Part shown: positions 29,491-39,949 of the stretch, in pieces
Position numbering within the stretch: position 1 is the stretch's first letter
How the letters are laid out: the number at the start of each line of letters is the position of its first letter
Assembly: GCA_021604405.1 (NCBI GenBank)
Contig: BQJA01000016.1
Coordinates: 1-51,487 of the forward strand
Origin: Nitrosomonas sp.
GTDB taxonomy: Bacteria > Pseudomonadota > Gammaproteobacteria > Burkholderiales > Nitrosomonadaceae
Direction: 5' to 3'
DNA length: 51,487 nucleotides
Notes under the pieces: model-generated
Database searches by the model: none
What the model was told of the DNA's origin: nothing
What the model saw: the letters and a program-made list of their open reading frames with translations, nothing else
Made by a program: the position numbers and the translations under genes

Positions 29491-30645
29491 TTAATCAATA
29501 AAACCTCTAAGACGCCGCCGATTTTCCCAATCCACACGCAGCAACACAGCCAGAGCAATGCAAATAACCGTAATACTGCTGCCGCCAAAACTCATGAGTG
29601 GGAGCGTTAGCCCTTTGGTTGGCAATACCCCCATATTCACGCCCATGTTGATGAATGCTTGCAACCCAATCCATACGCCGATGCCATATGCCACCAATGC
29701 CGAATAAGGACAATCCAGTTTATAGGCCTGACGTCCAATAGCAAATGCGCGCATTATCAACCAGGCAAACAACATAATCACTGTCGCCACCCCAAGAAAG
29801 CCCAGCTCTTCAGCCAGCACCGCGAACAAAAAATCCGTATGCGCTTCTGGCAAATAAAACAACTTTTCAACACTGCCGCCAAGGCCAACACCAAACCATT
29901 CACCTCGTCCAAAAGCAATCAACGCATGGCTTAATTGATACCCCTTCCCACCAGGATCCGCCCAAGGGTCCATGAAAGCAATTATCCGGTCCATGCGATA
30001 AGGTTCGTCCAAGATCAACAAACCCAGGCTGATCGACAAAAAACAGATTAAACCACCAAAAAGTTTCAAGCTCATACCGCCCAGAAACAGAATGACCATT
30101 TTCAGAACGGTAACAACAACAAATGCACCAAAATCGGGCTCCAACAACAAAAGAATTCCCACTATTGTCATGATGAGCAACATCGGCAGGAATCCTTCAC
30201 GGAAACTATCCAGACAATTTGCTTTGCGTACAACATAACCGGCGGCATACATCACTACAAAGAACTTCATGAGCTCAGAAGGTTGGAAATTAACGACAAA
30301 CAACGACATCCAACGCCGACTCCCATTTACTTCATGACCAATACCCGGAATTAATACCAGCACAAGCAATAAGGTGCCAAAAGCGAGTAAATGAACCGCA
30401 TACTTCTGCCAGGCGCGCATTGGCACCATAAACGCCAACAGTCCCAAAAACAACCCAACGGTTAAATAGGCGGCATGCCGGATCAAATAGTAACCGGTAC
30501 CACCGGCACCGCGTCCGGCCTCAGCAATCGCAATCGATGCCGAATACACCATGACCAATCCCAGCCCAAGCAAAAACACGACCGTCCAAATCAGACTCAA
30601 GTCCAAATCTACAGCATCAGTTTGATTATTAGCTTGACGTATCAT
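29491..30645 (-). CDS. ftsW: SEDS peptidoglycan glycosyltransferase FtsW
   Basis: Polytopic SEDS protein that polymerises septal peptidoglycan together with FtsI. The 384 residues have about ten membrane helices and the motifs [46 protein letters not shown] and AEELGFLG. The C-terminal [16 protein letters not shown] is the SEDS signature. It begins three bases after the murD stop. Confidence 0.97.
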   Translation of the reverse strand: MIRQANNQTDAVDLDLSLIWTVVFLLGLGLVMVYSASIAIAEAGRGAGGTGYYLIRHAAYLTVGLFLGLLAFMVPMRAWQKYAVHLLAFGTLLLVLVLIPGIGHEVNGSRRWMSLFVVNFQPSELMKFFVVMYAAGYVVRKANCLDSFREGFLPMLLIMTIVGILLLLEPDFGAFVVVTVLKMVILFLGGMSLKLFGGLICFLSISLGLLILDEPYRMDRIIAFMDPWADPGGKGYQLSHALIAFGRGEWFGVGLGGSVEKLFYLPEAHTDFLFAVLAEELGFLGVATVIMLFAWLIMRAFAIGRQAYKLDCPYSALVAYGIGVWIGLQAFINMGVNMGVLPTKGLTLPLMSFGGSSITVICIALAVLLRVDWENRRRLRGFID

Positions 30646-30648
30646 CCG

Positions 30649-32064
30649 TTAGTGTTTTTTTTGACTGAAATTAAAAAATTTTGTCTCGATTTCTCTTACT
30701 GCCGCAATAAATACCTCGGCTCTATGTATGTAATTTCTGAACATATCAAAACTGGCGCAACCCGGTGACAACAATACGACATCACCCGTTTGCGCTAATA
30801 GAAAGCTGGTTTGCATCGCTTCCTGCATGGTTGTGGAAAAATGCAACGGAACGCCGCAATTCTTAATCGCAAGCGCAATTTTTTCTGCGTCCCGTCCAAT
30901 TAAAATCACAGCACGTGCGGAAGCAGCAACCGGGTTTCGTAACGGCGAAAAATCCTGCCCCTTGCCATCCCCTCCTGCAATTAACACAACATTTTGTTTC
31001 ATGCCATTCAGTGCCGCTACTGTCGCCCCCACATTCGTGCTTTTTGAATCATCATAGAATGTCACACCATTAAATGCCGCGACTTTCTCCATTCGATGCG
31101 GCAAACCACGGAATTCGCGCAGCGCCTGCAATAAAGGCTCATAAGGCAGCGCCATTGCACGGCATATTGCCAATGCAGCCAATGCATTTATCGCATTATG
31201 AAGCCCAGTGACAACCAGTTCGCTGGTTTTCATCAGGCATGTCTTTCCCTGCGCCAGCCATATATCATTTCCATCACATAGCAATCCAAAATCCATTTCA
31301 GAAGCTGGCTCACCCAAACCAAACAAAATCTGTTTCCTGTCTGCCAGCGCCATCGCACATACACCCGGATCATCCCGGTTTAAGATCTGTACTGCATCTC
31401 CGCTTACATCCCGCTGAAATATCCTTGCCTTCGCTATCGCATACGCATGCATATCGACATATCGATCCAAATGATCTTCACTAAGATTTAGAACCGCAGC
31501 GACATCTGCATTAAGATTTTGTACTATCTCAAGTTGGAAACTGGACATTTCCAGTATCCACGCCTGCGGCAATTTTCCGGCGTCGATACGCTGCATGAAA
31601 GCATCCAATACAGCAGGGCCGATATTTCCCGCTGTCTCCACATCCCATCCTGACTTTGCAAGCATGGCACCGACCATCGCAGTAACCGTTGTTTTTCCAT
31701 TAGAGCCGGTTATCGCTAAGATTTTCGGTTCCGGCGCATCGTTTTGCACAAACGCTTCGATAAATAACGATATATCTCCCAGCACTGGAACACCGTGATT
31801 CTTGGCTTGTTGAACCAACGGGTCGGAAAGCAGCACACCTGGACTAATCGCGACAAATGCAACATCCTCCAATAATTTTGGATCGAACTTTCCCTGACAT
31901 ATTTGTTTTGCAGGGATAATTTTCCGCACCGCTTCCAGGCAAGGCGGCGCCAACCGGCTATCTGCCACGCGTAAAGTCGCTTCCTGTCGTAACAACCACT
32001 TGGTCATAGATAATCCCGTTACACCCATTCCCAAAACCAGCACCGTTTTCCCTCGCAAACTCAT
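30649..32064 (-). CDS. murD: UDP-N-acetylmuramoylalanine--D-glutamate ligase
   Basis: Second Mur ligase, adding D-glutamate. I chose the ATG at 32064 ([20 protein letters not shown]), which fits the family and overlaps the mraY stop by 4 bases; the open frame extends further upstream without homology. The 471 residues include the ATP loop [29 protein letters not shown] and [17 protein letters not shown]. Confidence 0.96.
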   Translation of the reverse strand: MSLRGKTVLVLGMGVTGLSMTKWLLRQEATLRVADSRLAPPCLEAVRKIIPAKQICQGKFDPKLLEDVAFVAISPGVLLSDPLVQQAKNHGVPVLGDISLFIEAFVQNDAPEPKILAITGSNGKTTVTAMVGAMLAKSGWDVETAGNIGPAVLDAFMQRIDAGKLPQAWILEMSSFQLEIVQNLNADVAAVLNLSEDHLDRYVDMHAYAIAKARIFQRDVSGDAVQILNRDDPGVCAMALADRKQILFGLGEPASEMDFGLLCDGNDIWLAQGKTCLMKTSELVVTGLHNAINALAALAICRAMALPYEPLLQALREFRGLPHRMEKVAAFNGVTFYDDSKSTNVGATVAALNGMKQNVVLIAGGDGKGQDFSPLRNPVAASARAVILIGRDAEKIALAIKNCGVPLHFSTTMQEAMQTSFLLAQTGDVVLLSPGCASFDMFRNYIHRAEVFIAAVREIETKFFNFSQKKH

Positions 32065-33146
32065 CTTAATTTCAATGTAGATAGCCCGACTAAAACCAGT
32101 ATGAAAGTAATAATCCAAAAACGCACCACCACCTGGTTTTCTTTCCACCCTTTTAATTCAAAGTGATGATGCAGCGGCGCCATACGAAAAATCCGTTTAC
32201 CAACAAGTTTGTAAGATGCCACTTGCAGCAGGACTGATAATGTCTCGATAACAAACACGCCACCCATAATAATCAGGACTATTTCCTGACGGACGATTAC
32301 TGTCACCACCCCTAATGCAGCGCCAAGCGCAAGCGCGCCAACATCACCCATGAACACCTCTGCCGGATAGGTGTTAAACCATAAAAAAGCCAGCCCCGCA
32401 CCCGCCAACGCGCCGCAAAACACAGCCAGTTCACCCGCATGCGGGATATAAGGTATTGACAAATAATTTGCAAAAATCACATGACCCGCTACATATGCAA
32501 AAATTGCTAATGCGGCGCTGATCATCACTGTCGGCATAATAGCCAGTCCATCCAGTCCGTCAGTCAAATTTACTGCATTACTCGTTCCTACAATGACAAA
32601 ATAAGTCAGAATGACAAAACCGACCATGCCCAACGGAACCGCCACCTCTTTAAAGAAAGGCACAATCATATCTGTTTGCACTGGCAATTCAGCGGTTAAT
32701 GCCAGGTAAAGCGCAACGGTAATTGCAATAACTGACTGCCAAAAAAACTTGTTAGCCGCCGAGAGTCCCTTCGGGTTCCGATGCACGACTTTACGGTAAT
32801 CGTCAACCCAGCCAATCACACCAAAGCCCAGTGTTGTTAGCAGCACCACCCAAATGTATCGATTACTCAAATCCGCCCATAACAATGTCGTGACAACAAT
32901 AGCTACCAGAATTAGCGCGCCACCCATGGTAGGCGTGCCTGCTTTGACAAGATGTGTTTGTGGTCCATCATCTCGCACGGACTGTCCTATTTTATAAGCC
33001 ATTAGTTTGCGTATCATCAGCGGGCCAATGACAAAAGAAATTGCCAACGCGGTCAGTGCGGCCAACATAGTACGTAATGTAATGTAAGCAAATACATTAA
33101 AAGCACGAATATCCGAAGCTAACCATTGAGATAGCTCTAACAGCAT
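32061..33146 (-). CDS. mraY: Phospho-MurNAc-pentapeptide translocase
   Basis: Makes lipid I on undecaprenyl phosphate at the inner membrane. I start at the ATG at 33146 ([20 protein letters not shown]), preceded by GGGAG, rather than four codons earlier. The 361 residues have ten membrane helices and the motifs [48 protein letters not shown] and [14 protein letters not shown]. The cytosolic DD and NxxNxxDGxDG residues of the active site are visible. Confidence 0.97.
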   Translation of the reverse strand: MLLELSQWLASDIRAFNVFAYITLRTMLAALTALAISFVIGPLMIRKLMAYKIGQSVRDDGPQTHLVKAGTPTMGGALILVAIVVTTLLWADLSNRYIWVVLLTTLGFGVIGWVDDYRKVVHRNPKGLSAANKFFWQSVIAITVALYLALTAELPVQTDMIVPFFKEVAVPLGMVGFVILTYFVIVGTSNAVNLTDGLDGLAIMPTVMISAALAIFAYVAGHVIFANYLSIPYIPHAGELAVFCGALAGAGLAFLWFNTYPAEVFMGDVGALALGAALGVVTVIVRQEIVLIIMGGVFVIETLSVLLQVASYKLVGKRIFRMAPLHHHFELKGWKENQVVVRFWIITFILVLVGLSTLKLR

Positions 33147-33228
33147 AAAAACTCCCATAACAGCCTTTTATATCGGAGATTTACCATCCTCTTGCGCCAA
33201 TTCAAGCATTTCATTTAATTATCAAATT

Positions 33229-34611
33229 TTATTTTTCTAATCGGTGTATCACACGCTCCATTCGCATAAAGCGTGATCCCTTGACTAATAACGTGACATC
33301 TGCTGCAAGTAATTTCTCGGTCTCTTTCAACAACTCATCAATATTCTTAAAATGTTGCGCGCCATCTCCAAAGGCCTCAGCTGCATATTCACTTAATTCA
33401 CCCAAAGTAAGCAATCTGTCCAGTCCAGCCTTTCGAGCCTCCTTGCCAATACTTTGATGAAAATCCACAGCAGACTCTCCCAATTCACCCATGTCACCCA
33501 ACACTAAAATTTTTTTGCCCGATGCTGCTGATAAAACCGCCAAAGCAGCTCGAACCGAATCTGGATTGGCGTTATAGCTATCATCGAGCAATATTGCATG
33601 ATGACAACCATTTTTCTTTTGCATTCGGCCGTTCACACCACTAAATTTCTGCAATCCTTCAACAATTACCGCTTTATCTATTCCCAATCCCACTGCTACC
33701 GCCGCTGCTGCGAGTGCATTTCTAACATTATGTTCACCAGGCACCTTTAATACTATCCGGTCAATACCATCAGGAAATTTCAATGTAACGCTGCTGGTTA
33801 GTGAAACCGATTGAAATCTGGCGCTCACTTGTGCTTTATCACTCAAACCAAAATCCACTACTCGCCTGCCTTTCGCAAGCTTGCGCCATAATGGCGCATA
33901 GGGATCATCCGCATTGATAATCGCGACGCCTTGCCGATCCAGTCCTGTAAAAATTTCACCTTTGGCGTGCGCAACCGCATCCACCGTTCCCAACCCGCCG
34001 ATGTGCGCTGCGCCAGCATTAGTAATTACAGCCACATCTGGTTTTGCCAGGTGCGTTAAATATGCGATTTCGCCACGATGATTCATACCCATTTCAATCG
34101 CGGCAAAAACATGCTGCGCGCGCATTCGCAACAACATCAATGGCACACCAATGTCATTATTGAGGTTGCCTTCCGTCGCTAATACATATTCTGCAGCAGA
34201 ATGATCATCCAAGCGTCTCGTTTCAATTTCCTGCCGCAAAATTGACGCGATCATCTCTTTTACAGTTGTTTTGCCATTGCTGCCGGTGACCGCAACCAGC
34301 GGCACAGCAAAACGTTTGCGCCACGCTGCCGCCAGCCGGCCCAACCCTAACCGTGTATCATCTACCCGAATCAGGGGTTTGTCTGACATTAAGCCATCAT
34401 CGCCCGTTTGCGCTTTTATCATAGCCGCAACCGCGCCTTGTTCTATCGCACTGGCAACAAATTTGTGGCCGTCAAATGTCTCACCTGATAAGGCAACAAA
34501 CAAATCACCTTCCCGCACAGTGCGACTATCCGTGCAAACACCTGAAAAATATGCATCCAGGCCATTCCAATCAGCATCAATGTCAAGGACTGCTTCCCGT
34601 ACTGTCATCAT
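33229..34611 (-). CDS. murF: UDP-MurNAc-tripeptide--D-alanyl-D-alanine ligase
   Basis: Fourth Mur ligase; adds D-Ala-D-Ala. The 460 residues show FVALSGETFDGHKFVASAIE, the ATP loop [55 protein letters not shown] and DDSYNANPDSVRAAL. The start is ATGATG overlapping the murE stop. Confidence 0.97.
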   Translation of the reverse strand: MMTVREAVLDIDADWNGLDAYFSGVCTDSRTVREGDLFVALSGETFDGHKFVASAIEQGAVAAMIKAQTGDDGLMSDKPLIRVDDTRLGLGRLAAAWRKRFAVPLVAVTGSNGKTTVKEMIASILRQEIETRRLDDHSAAEYVLATEGNLNNDIGVPLMLLRMRAQHVFAAIEMGMNHRGEIAYLTHLAKPDVAVITNAGAAHIGGLGTVDAVAHAKGEIFTGLDRQGVAIINADDPYAPLWRKLAKGRRVVDFGLSDKAQVSARFQSVSLTSSVTLKFPDGIDRIVLKVPGEHNVRNALAAAAVAVGLGIDKAVIVEGLQKFSGVNGRMQKKNGCHHAILLDDSYNANPDSVRAALAVLSAASGKKILVLGDMGELGESAVDFHQSIGKEARKAGLDRLLTLGELSEYAAEAFGDGAQHFKNIDELLKETEKLLAADVTLLVKGSRFMRMERVIHRLEK

Positions 34612-36134
34612 CCTGATGCCGCCACCTTGACCGCCAATTCCTGCAAAATCTGTTGCGCAATCTTCTGGTCGCTAAAAGGAATCTTTCGTCCGCCGATTTC
34701 CTGATGGTCTTCATGTCCTTTGCCGGCAATCAGAACGATGTCTTTTTTGCGCGCGCTGTATATCGCCTGATATATCGCTGACACTCGATCTTCTTCAATA
34801 TTGACAGCTGTTTTTGCACCCGCCACAATTTCATCAATAATTGCACGAGGATCTTCACCGCGCGGATTGTCGCTTGTTACGATAACTTCGTCTGCAACAC
34901 GCGCAGCAACTTCGCCTAACAGCCCGCGTTTACCGCGATCACGTTCACCGCCGCAACCGAATACACATATCAGTCTTGCATTCTTCGTCAGAATCTCACG
35001 AAGCGTTACCAACACTTTTTCCAAAGCGTCTGGTGTATGTGCATAATCCACGATAACAATTGACCGGTCTCCCTCACCCAGCTTTTCCATCCGGCCCGAA
35101 ATCGGCTTAATCCGATCCAGCGCCCATACTGCATCCAAAAACCTGAATCCACTTGCCAGCAATGCTGCCAATACAGCCAGTAAATTTGAAGCATTAAACC
35201 GTCCCAGCAAATCCACCTCGATACGCGCATGTTCTTTCTCAAATTCAACATCGAATTTCAGACCCCGAATATCTGCGCTTAGATTAGAACCATGCAGTAT
35301 TCTGAGGTTATTTTGATATTGACAAGGCATCTCCGGCTGCCTAAACCCATATCCTATAATTTGCGTGCTTTTATTCGCCAGCTGCCGTGACAGTTCGACA
35401 CCAAATACATCGTCGAGGTTAAGCACCGCTTTTTTAAGGCCTGGCCAAAAAAATAACTTTGCTTTGGCAGCCGCATATTCATCCATACTGCCGTGATAAT
35501 CCAAATGATCACGCGACAAATTGGTCAGCACCGCCACAGAGAATGCAGCACCATTCAGACGCGCTTGCGCCAAGCCATGTGACGACACTTCCATTGCTAC
35601 GCATTTGGCGCCTTGTTGCAAAAAAGCCGCCAACTTATGCTGCAACAACGTCGCATCGGGCGTAGTATTTGCGACGGATTCCAGGCCGCCCGGAAAGCCG
35701 TCACCCAATGTACCGATAACAGCCGTCTTTTTGTACAACGCGTCCATCGCTTGAGCAAACCAATGACTGCATGAAGTTTTACCATTCGTACCCGTAAACC
35801 CTACCAGCCATAATTTCTGAGATGGATAGCCGTAGACGTGACTGGCAATAAACCCTGCTTTGGCACGTAGATCAACGATCGGCAAATTCGGCACCTGCCA
35901 TGCTGGATTCCAGGTAAAATTACCCCGCTCCCACAACACTGCATTTGCACCCGCCGCAACGGCCTGAGGTATAAATTCACGTGCATCAAACTTTTTTCCA
36001 GCAAAAGCGATAAAAGTATCGCCCGGTTTCACCAAGCGACTATCTGAAACAAGGTGCGTGATTGACACATCCAGATCATCCAGCAAGTGAGCGTCAAACA
36101 GCTTTTTTGGATTTTCTGTTGTCATGACACTCAC
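34608..36134 (-). CDS. murE: UDP-MurNAc-L-Ala-D-Glu--2,6-diaminopimelate ligase
   Basis: Third Mur ligase. The 508 residues contain LVKPGDTFIAFAGKKFDAR, GFTGTNGKTSCSHWFAQAM, LTNLSRDHLDYHGSMDEYAA and the diaminopimelate-type DNPRGEDPRAIIDEI (the DNPR motif distinguishes meso-DAP from lysine enzymes). The frame opens at GTG 36134, overlapping the ftsI stop by 4 bases; an ATG at 36125 with GGGGTG upstream is an alternative start. Its substrate specificity implies a meso-DAP peptidoglycan, as in Gram-negative bacteria. Confidence 0.97.
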   Translation of the reverse strand: MSVMTTENPKKLFDAHLLDDLDVSITHLVSDSRLVKPGDTFIAFAGKKFDAREFIPQAVAAGANAVLWERGNFTWNPAWQVPNLPIVDLRAKAGFIASHVYGYPSQKLWLVGFTGTNGKTSCSHWFAQAMDALYKKTAVIGTLGDGFPGGLESVANTTPDATLLQHKLAAFLQQGAKCVAMEVSSHGLAQARLNGAAFSVAVLTNLSRDHLDYHGSMDEYAAAKAKLFFWPGLKKAVLNLDDVFGVELSRQLANKSTQIIGYGFRQPEMPCQYQNNLRILHGSNLSADIRGLKFDVEFEKEHARIEVDLLGRFNASNLLAVLAALLASGFRFLDAVWALDRIKPISGRMEKLGEGDRSIVIVDYAHTPDALEKVLVTLREILTKNARLICVFGCGGERDRGKRGLLGEVAARVADEVIVTSDNPRGEDPRAIIDEIVAGAKTAVNIEEDRVSAIYQAIYSARKKDIVLIAGKGHEDHQEIGGRKIPFSDQKIAQQILQELAVKVAASG

Positions 36135-37855
36135 CCCCCAACCTCTACTTCAAGCGTCGCTGGAAACCGTACAATATTATTAGCCGGTGCATCATGTGGC
36201 ACATTCAACATACGTAAAGCACCTGTCATGACCTTGTTGAATACCGGTGCCGCCACCGCTCCGCCAAAGTATTGCCCCGCAGAGGGTTCATCCAACATGA
36301 CAGCAATAATCAATCGTGGACTTGATACGGGCGCATAGCCTACAAATGAGGATATATAGCGATCTTCGGCATAGCGGCCATTGATGAGTTTATGTGCTGT
36401 TCCAGTTTTCCCCGCAACGCGATAGCCATTCACTTGCGCCAGTGGCGCTGTCCCACCCGGCTGGGTCACCAATTCAAGCATGTTACTCATCGCTAAAGCG
36501 GTAGACCGGGAAATAACTTGCTGACCCATCACCGGCACATTTTTCTTTAATAATGAAACAGGTTTTAGCTCCCCGCCCGTCGTAAACAACGTATACGCCC
36601 GCGCCAACTGTAATAAACTCACTGAAATACCATGGCCATACGACATAGTCGCTTGTTCAATTGGCCGCCAAGTACTGTAAGGCCGCAACTCACCTTTCGC
36701 TTCTCCGGGGAAACCAATCCCAGCAGGCACACCAAAACCCGAACGACTAAATATTTCCCATAATGTTTGCGCCGGTAGTGACAAAGCAATTTTTGCCGTA
36801 CCAATATTACTGGACTCCTGAATTACCTGGGCTACCGACAATTTCCCTTTATCTTTCACGTCACGAATTGTCGCTCTGCCAACTTTGAAAGTACCAGGAG
36901 CGGTCTGCACAATGGTATCTGGACTAACCTGGCCCACTTCCATCGCCACTGCAATGGCAAATGGCTTCAATGTTGAGCCAGGCTCAAAAGTATCAACTAA
37001 AGCCCGGTTACGTCTATTAGCATCATTGATTGTCGCTCTTCGATTAGGATTGTAAACAGGCAAATTTGACAGGGCCAAGACCTCACCGGTTTGCGCATCC
37101 AACACCACAATACTGCCCGCTTCGGCCTTATGGGCCTCAACTGCATGCTTTAAACCACTATGCGCTAAATGCTGAATGCCGCTATCAAGAGATAGAATCA
37201 AGTCTTGTCCCTGACGAAGCGCCTGAATTTTCTCAACATCTTCAACAATCCGTCCCTTACGATCCCGGATAACACGACGCTTTCCAAGCCCGCTTGCGAG
37301 CTTTTCCTGCCATTCCCGCTCAACCCCTTCCTGTCCCTGGTCGTCAATGTCAGTTAGGCCCAGCACATGAGCGGCCATTTCTTTTGCCGGATAGAAACGT
37401 TGGTATTCATTCTTCAGAAATACGCCCGGCAAATTCATATTTGCAATATCGTCTGCTGATTCTGGCAGCACACGACGTTTCAGATAAACAAATCCTCTTC
37501 GTTTATCAGCAATCCGTTTTTGAATTTCTGTCACATCCATTTCCAACAAAGCAGCCAGATTCTCTAATTGTTCATTGGATGCATCCATTTCCCGGGGATT
37601 TGCACATACGGATGCAACCGGTGTACTAATCGCAAGAACTTCTCCATGCCGGTCTGTAATCATTCCGCGATTCACGCTCGTCTCAACGATGCGGCTATAA
37701 CGCGACTCACCTTCTTGCCGCAGAAAGTCATTCTTCATACCCTGCAAATAAGCAGCGCGACCAACCAGCCCTAACAATCCAATCAACAACATGGCGAGCA
37801 AAATACGTGAACGCCACGCTGACATAGTGATATTCGATGCAGAATAATGTGTCAT
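36131..37855 (-). CDS. ftsI: Septal peptidoglycan transpeptidase FtsI (PBP3)
   Basis: Class B penicillin-binding protein that cross-links septal peptidoglycan with FtsW. The 574 residues have a short cytosolic tail, one membrane helix (about 17-35), a non-catalytic N-domain (RGMITDRHGEVLAIS) and a transpeptidase domain. Its active-site motifs are STLK (Ser294-Lys297), SSN (348-350) and KTG (483-485). It overlaps ftsL by 4 bases. Confidence 0.97.
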   Translation of the reverse strand: MTHYSASNITMSAWRSRILLAMLLIGLLGLVGRAAYLQGMKNDFLRQEGESRYSRIVETSVNRGMITDRHGEVLAISTPVASVCANPREMDASNEQLENLAALLEMDVTEIQKRIADKRRGFVYLKRRVLPESADDIANMNLPGVFLKNEYQRFYPAKEMAAHVLGLTDIDDQGQEGVEREWQEKLASGLGKRRVIRDRKGRIVEDVEKIQALRQGQDLILSLDSGIQHLAHSGLKHAVEAHKAEAGSIVVLDAQTGEVLALSNLPVYNPNRRATINDANRRNRALVDTFEPGSTLKPFAIAVAMEVGQVSPDTIVQTAPGTFKVGRATIRDVKDKGKLSVAQVIQESSNIGTAKIALSLPAQTLWEIFSRSGFGVPAGIGFPGEAKGELRPYSTWRPIEQATMSYGHGISVSLLQLARAYTLFTTGGELKPVSLLKKNVPVMGQQVISRSTALAMSNMLELVTQPGGTAPLAQVNGYRVAGKTGTAHKLINGRYAEDRYISSFVGYAPVSSPRLIIAVMLDEPSAGQYFGGAVAAPVFNKVMTGALRMLNVPHDAPANNIVRFPATLEVEVGG

Positions 37856-38160
37856 GGCATGCGCTCACCAGCAGAATTCTCCCCCGCATCAACAGGATGC
37901 GCGGCGGTCACAATTTGCACGCGCGATTCAGACGGCGCCTTCATATTTAGCTTTGTACGCGCGATTTGTTCAATTCGCCCATGCATGGCCAAAGTGCTCT
38001 GCTCAAGCTGCAACTGGCCCCATTTCACGTCCAGCTGCCGTGCTGTTTCATGCTCACTCTCCAACGCCGCAAACAAGCTCCGCGCCTTATGCTGCGAAGT
38101 AACAACACCTAACGCACTCGTAATTAATATTAACGCTAAAAGAATGTTTAACTTAACCAT
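37852..38160 (-). CDS. ftsL: Cell division protein FtsL
   Basis: Small bitopic divisome protein (102 residues). It has one membrane helix (residues 3-22, LNILLALILITSALGVVTS) followed by a coiled coil (SLFAALESEHETARQLDVKW) that pairs with FtsB. Identification rests on topology, size and position between rsmH and ftsI. Confidence 0.93.
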   Translation of the reverse strand: MVKLNILLALILITSALGVVTSQHKARSLFAALESEHETARQLDVKWGQLQLEQSTLAMHGRIEQIARTKLNMKAPSESRVQIVTAAHPVDAGENSAGERMP

Positions 38161-38173
38161 ACCGTCTTCTCAA

Positions 38174-39106
38174 TCAGACTCGCTCGGCCACGCGCATAAC
38201 AGCACTTCTGGCACGCGTGTTCACTGTCACCTCTTTTTCATCAGGCCGTATTGCCTTGCCAACCAGTTTTAATGTCTGGCGACTCAATTGCCGCACATCC
38301 CGATCCCGCAATGGCAATCCCCGAGGCAATTCATCGGGATCTACTGCAGCACGCATAAAACGTTTTACAATACGATCCTCCAGCGAATGGAAACTGATAA
38401 CCACTAGCCGCCCGCCTTTTGTTAATAGTTTTACGCATTGCGGCAAGATCAGTGACAACGCATCAAGCTCCTGATTAATAAAGATCCGTATCGCTTGAAA
38501 CGTACGCGTCGCCGGATGTTGCTTTTTCCCCCGTTGATGCTGACGTGGGCGCACAACTGCCGCAACGATTTTGGCAAGCTGCTGCGTGGTAGCAATCGGC
38601 TCCTGCGCTCTTGCCATAACAACTGCTCTTGCAATCTGTTTTGCGAATCGCTCTTCACCATAGTTCTTGATCACCGCTGCCAAGCAGGATTCTGACACGG
38701 AAGCAAGCCACTGCGCGGCGGTTTGACCCTGGTTAGTATTCATGCGCATATCGAGCGGCCCACCTGACTGAAAACTGAACCCACGCGACGCTTCTTCCAA
38801 TTGCGGCGAGGACATTCCCAAATCCAGCAACACACCATCAATGTGATAAACTCCCAGCTCCTGAAGCATCCCGCCCATTTGAGAAAAATCGCCATGCTTA
38901 ATACAAAACCGCGTGTCATCAATCTGCTTTCCCGAGGCTACCGCAGCAAGATCTTTATCAAAAGCGATTAACTTGCCATTCGCCCCCAGTCTTGAAAGTA
39001 TTAAACGACTATGACCTCCGCGACCGAAAGTACCGTCCACATACACCCCGCCCGGTTTCACCGCCAGGGCATCGACCGCTTCGTGCAGCAAAACTGTAAT
39101 ATGCAT
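38174..39106 (-). CDS. rsmH: 16S rRNA (cytosine-1402-N4)-methyltransferase
   Basis: RsmH (MraW) methylates C1402 in the decoding centre of 16S rRNA. The 310 residues show [20 protein letters not shown], the SAM-binding [34 protein letters not shown], and [17 protein letters not shown] with the RGLPLR segment. It lies 20 bases after mraZ and 13 before ftsL. Confidence 0.97.
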   Translation of the reverse strand: MHITVLLHEAVDALAVKPGGVYVDGTFGRGGHSRLILSRLGANGKLIAFDKDLAAVASGKQIDDTRFCIKHGDFSQMGGMLQELGVYHIDGVLLDLGMSSPQLEEASRGFSFQSGGPLDMRMNTNQGQTAAQWLASVSESCLAAVIKNYGEERFAKQIARAVVMARAQEPIATTQQLAKIVAAVVRPRQHQRGKKQHPATRTFQAIRIFINQELDALSLILPQCVKLLTKGGRLVVISFHSLEDRIVKRFMRAAVDPDELPRGLPLRDRDVRQLSRQTLKLVGKAIRPDEKEVTVNTRARSAVMRVAERV

Positions 39107-39126
39107 AACGCATCATTACCGCATCA

Positions 39127-39573
39127 TCATAACGAAAATCCTTCAAGCTCAGCTGGCATATCTTCATCCTTAAAATCAAGTGCATTGTCCATTTGCAAAT
39201 CCCACTGTCCTTCGTCCCACAACTCAAACTTCGCGCCTTGTCCCACCAGGACAACATTCTTAGTCAATCCGGCAAACTTGCGCAATGGCGGCGACACCAG
39301 GACGCGGCCTGCGCCATCCATTTCCACATCGCTGGCATTACCAACAAGCAGTCGTTGCAAGCTTCGGATTTTCTTATCAAAGCTGGAAAGGCTCGTCAGT
39401 TTTTGTTCGATGGGTTCCCAAGCTGGCTGAGGATAAATTAATAAACACTTGGAAGGATCTGCAGTGACAATCAAACGCCCAGCACAGGAAGATACCAAAT
39501 CATCCCGATACTTTGACGGTATCGCAAGCCGCCCCTTGCTATCCAGATTGAGTTGCGCGATGCCACGAAACAA
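39127..39573 (-). CDS. mraZ: Transcriptional regulator MraZ
   Basis: AbrB-like ring-shaped DNA-binding protein that represses the dcw cluster. The 148 residues contain two DXXXR-type repeats: LDSKGRLAIPSKYRDDL (about residues 10-26) and VEMDGAGRVLVSPPLRKFAG (about 82-101). The start codon is TTG at 39573, supported by AAGGGGG five bases upstream. It heads the cluster and probably regulates itself through the repeats at 39609-39648. Confidence 0.96.
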   Translation of the reverse strand: MFRGIAQLNLDSKGRLAIPSKYRDDLVSSCAGRLIVTADPSKCLLIYPQPAWEPIEQKLTSLSSFDKKIRSLQRLLVGNASDVEMDGAGRVLVSPPLRKFAGLTKNVVLVGQGAKFELWDEGQWDLQMDNALDFKDEDMPAELEGFSL

Positions 39574-39608
39574 GCTGCCCCCTTGTCAAAATTGGCAAAG
39601 ATTTTCTC

Positions 39609-39648
39609 TCTACCCCACATTTCACCACAATGATCCACTACTTCCCAC
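39609..39648 (-). promoter_or_regulatory. MraZ operator: four GTGG repeats every 10 bases
   Basis: On the minus strand GTGG begins at 39648, 39638, 39628 and 39618, an exact 10-base period; the repeats read GTGGGAAGTA, GTGGATCATT, GTGGTGAAAT and GTGGGGTAGA. E. coli MraZ is known to bind TGGGN repeats spaced in this way upstream of mraZ. The first repeat begins inside the promoter -10 region, so bound MraZ would block initiation. Confidence 0.85.
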
Positions 39649-39675
39649 TTTAATGAAAAAATAGTTTATGGTCAA
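39647..39675 (-). promoter_or_regulatory. Promoter of the dcw cluster (Pmra)
   Basis: TTGACC (39675-39670), a 17-base spacer and TAAAGT (39652-39647) on minus. The -35 matches at five of six positions and the -10 at four. The last two bases of the -10 are the first two of the MraZ repeat array. The predicted start lies within the repeats, giving a leader of about 70 bases before the mraZ TTG. Confidence 0.7.
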
Positions 39676-39949
39676 GTGAAAATATTGATTTTTTTATTTA
39701 TTTGACAAAGGCTTAAAGATAAAATTAGAAGTAGTATTACATTAATATTAGACATAATCTTACGCTAAAATTACCGATAAACTTACCAAAAATAAAATAT
39801 CATTCAATAAATAAAAGAGATAGGAAAAATACTGCATGCAACTTATCGGATTACGCGTTATGTTACGTTTGACCGAGCAAAAAATTTTCGCCAAACGATC
39901 GCAACACGCGCGATAATTGCACGGAACCTAACAACACATACCCTGGCAT
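39676..39949. other. AT-rich interval between dcw promoter and the DNA glycosylase gene
   Basis: These 274 bases are strongly AT-rich at 39676-39840 and contain no supported gene. The plus-strand glycosylase promoter should lie here, but no confident -35/-10 pair and no strong ribosome site are seen before the ATG at 39950. Confidence 0.55.
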
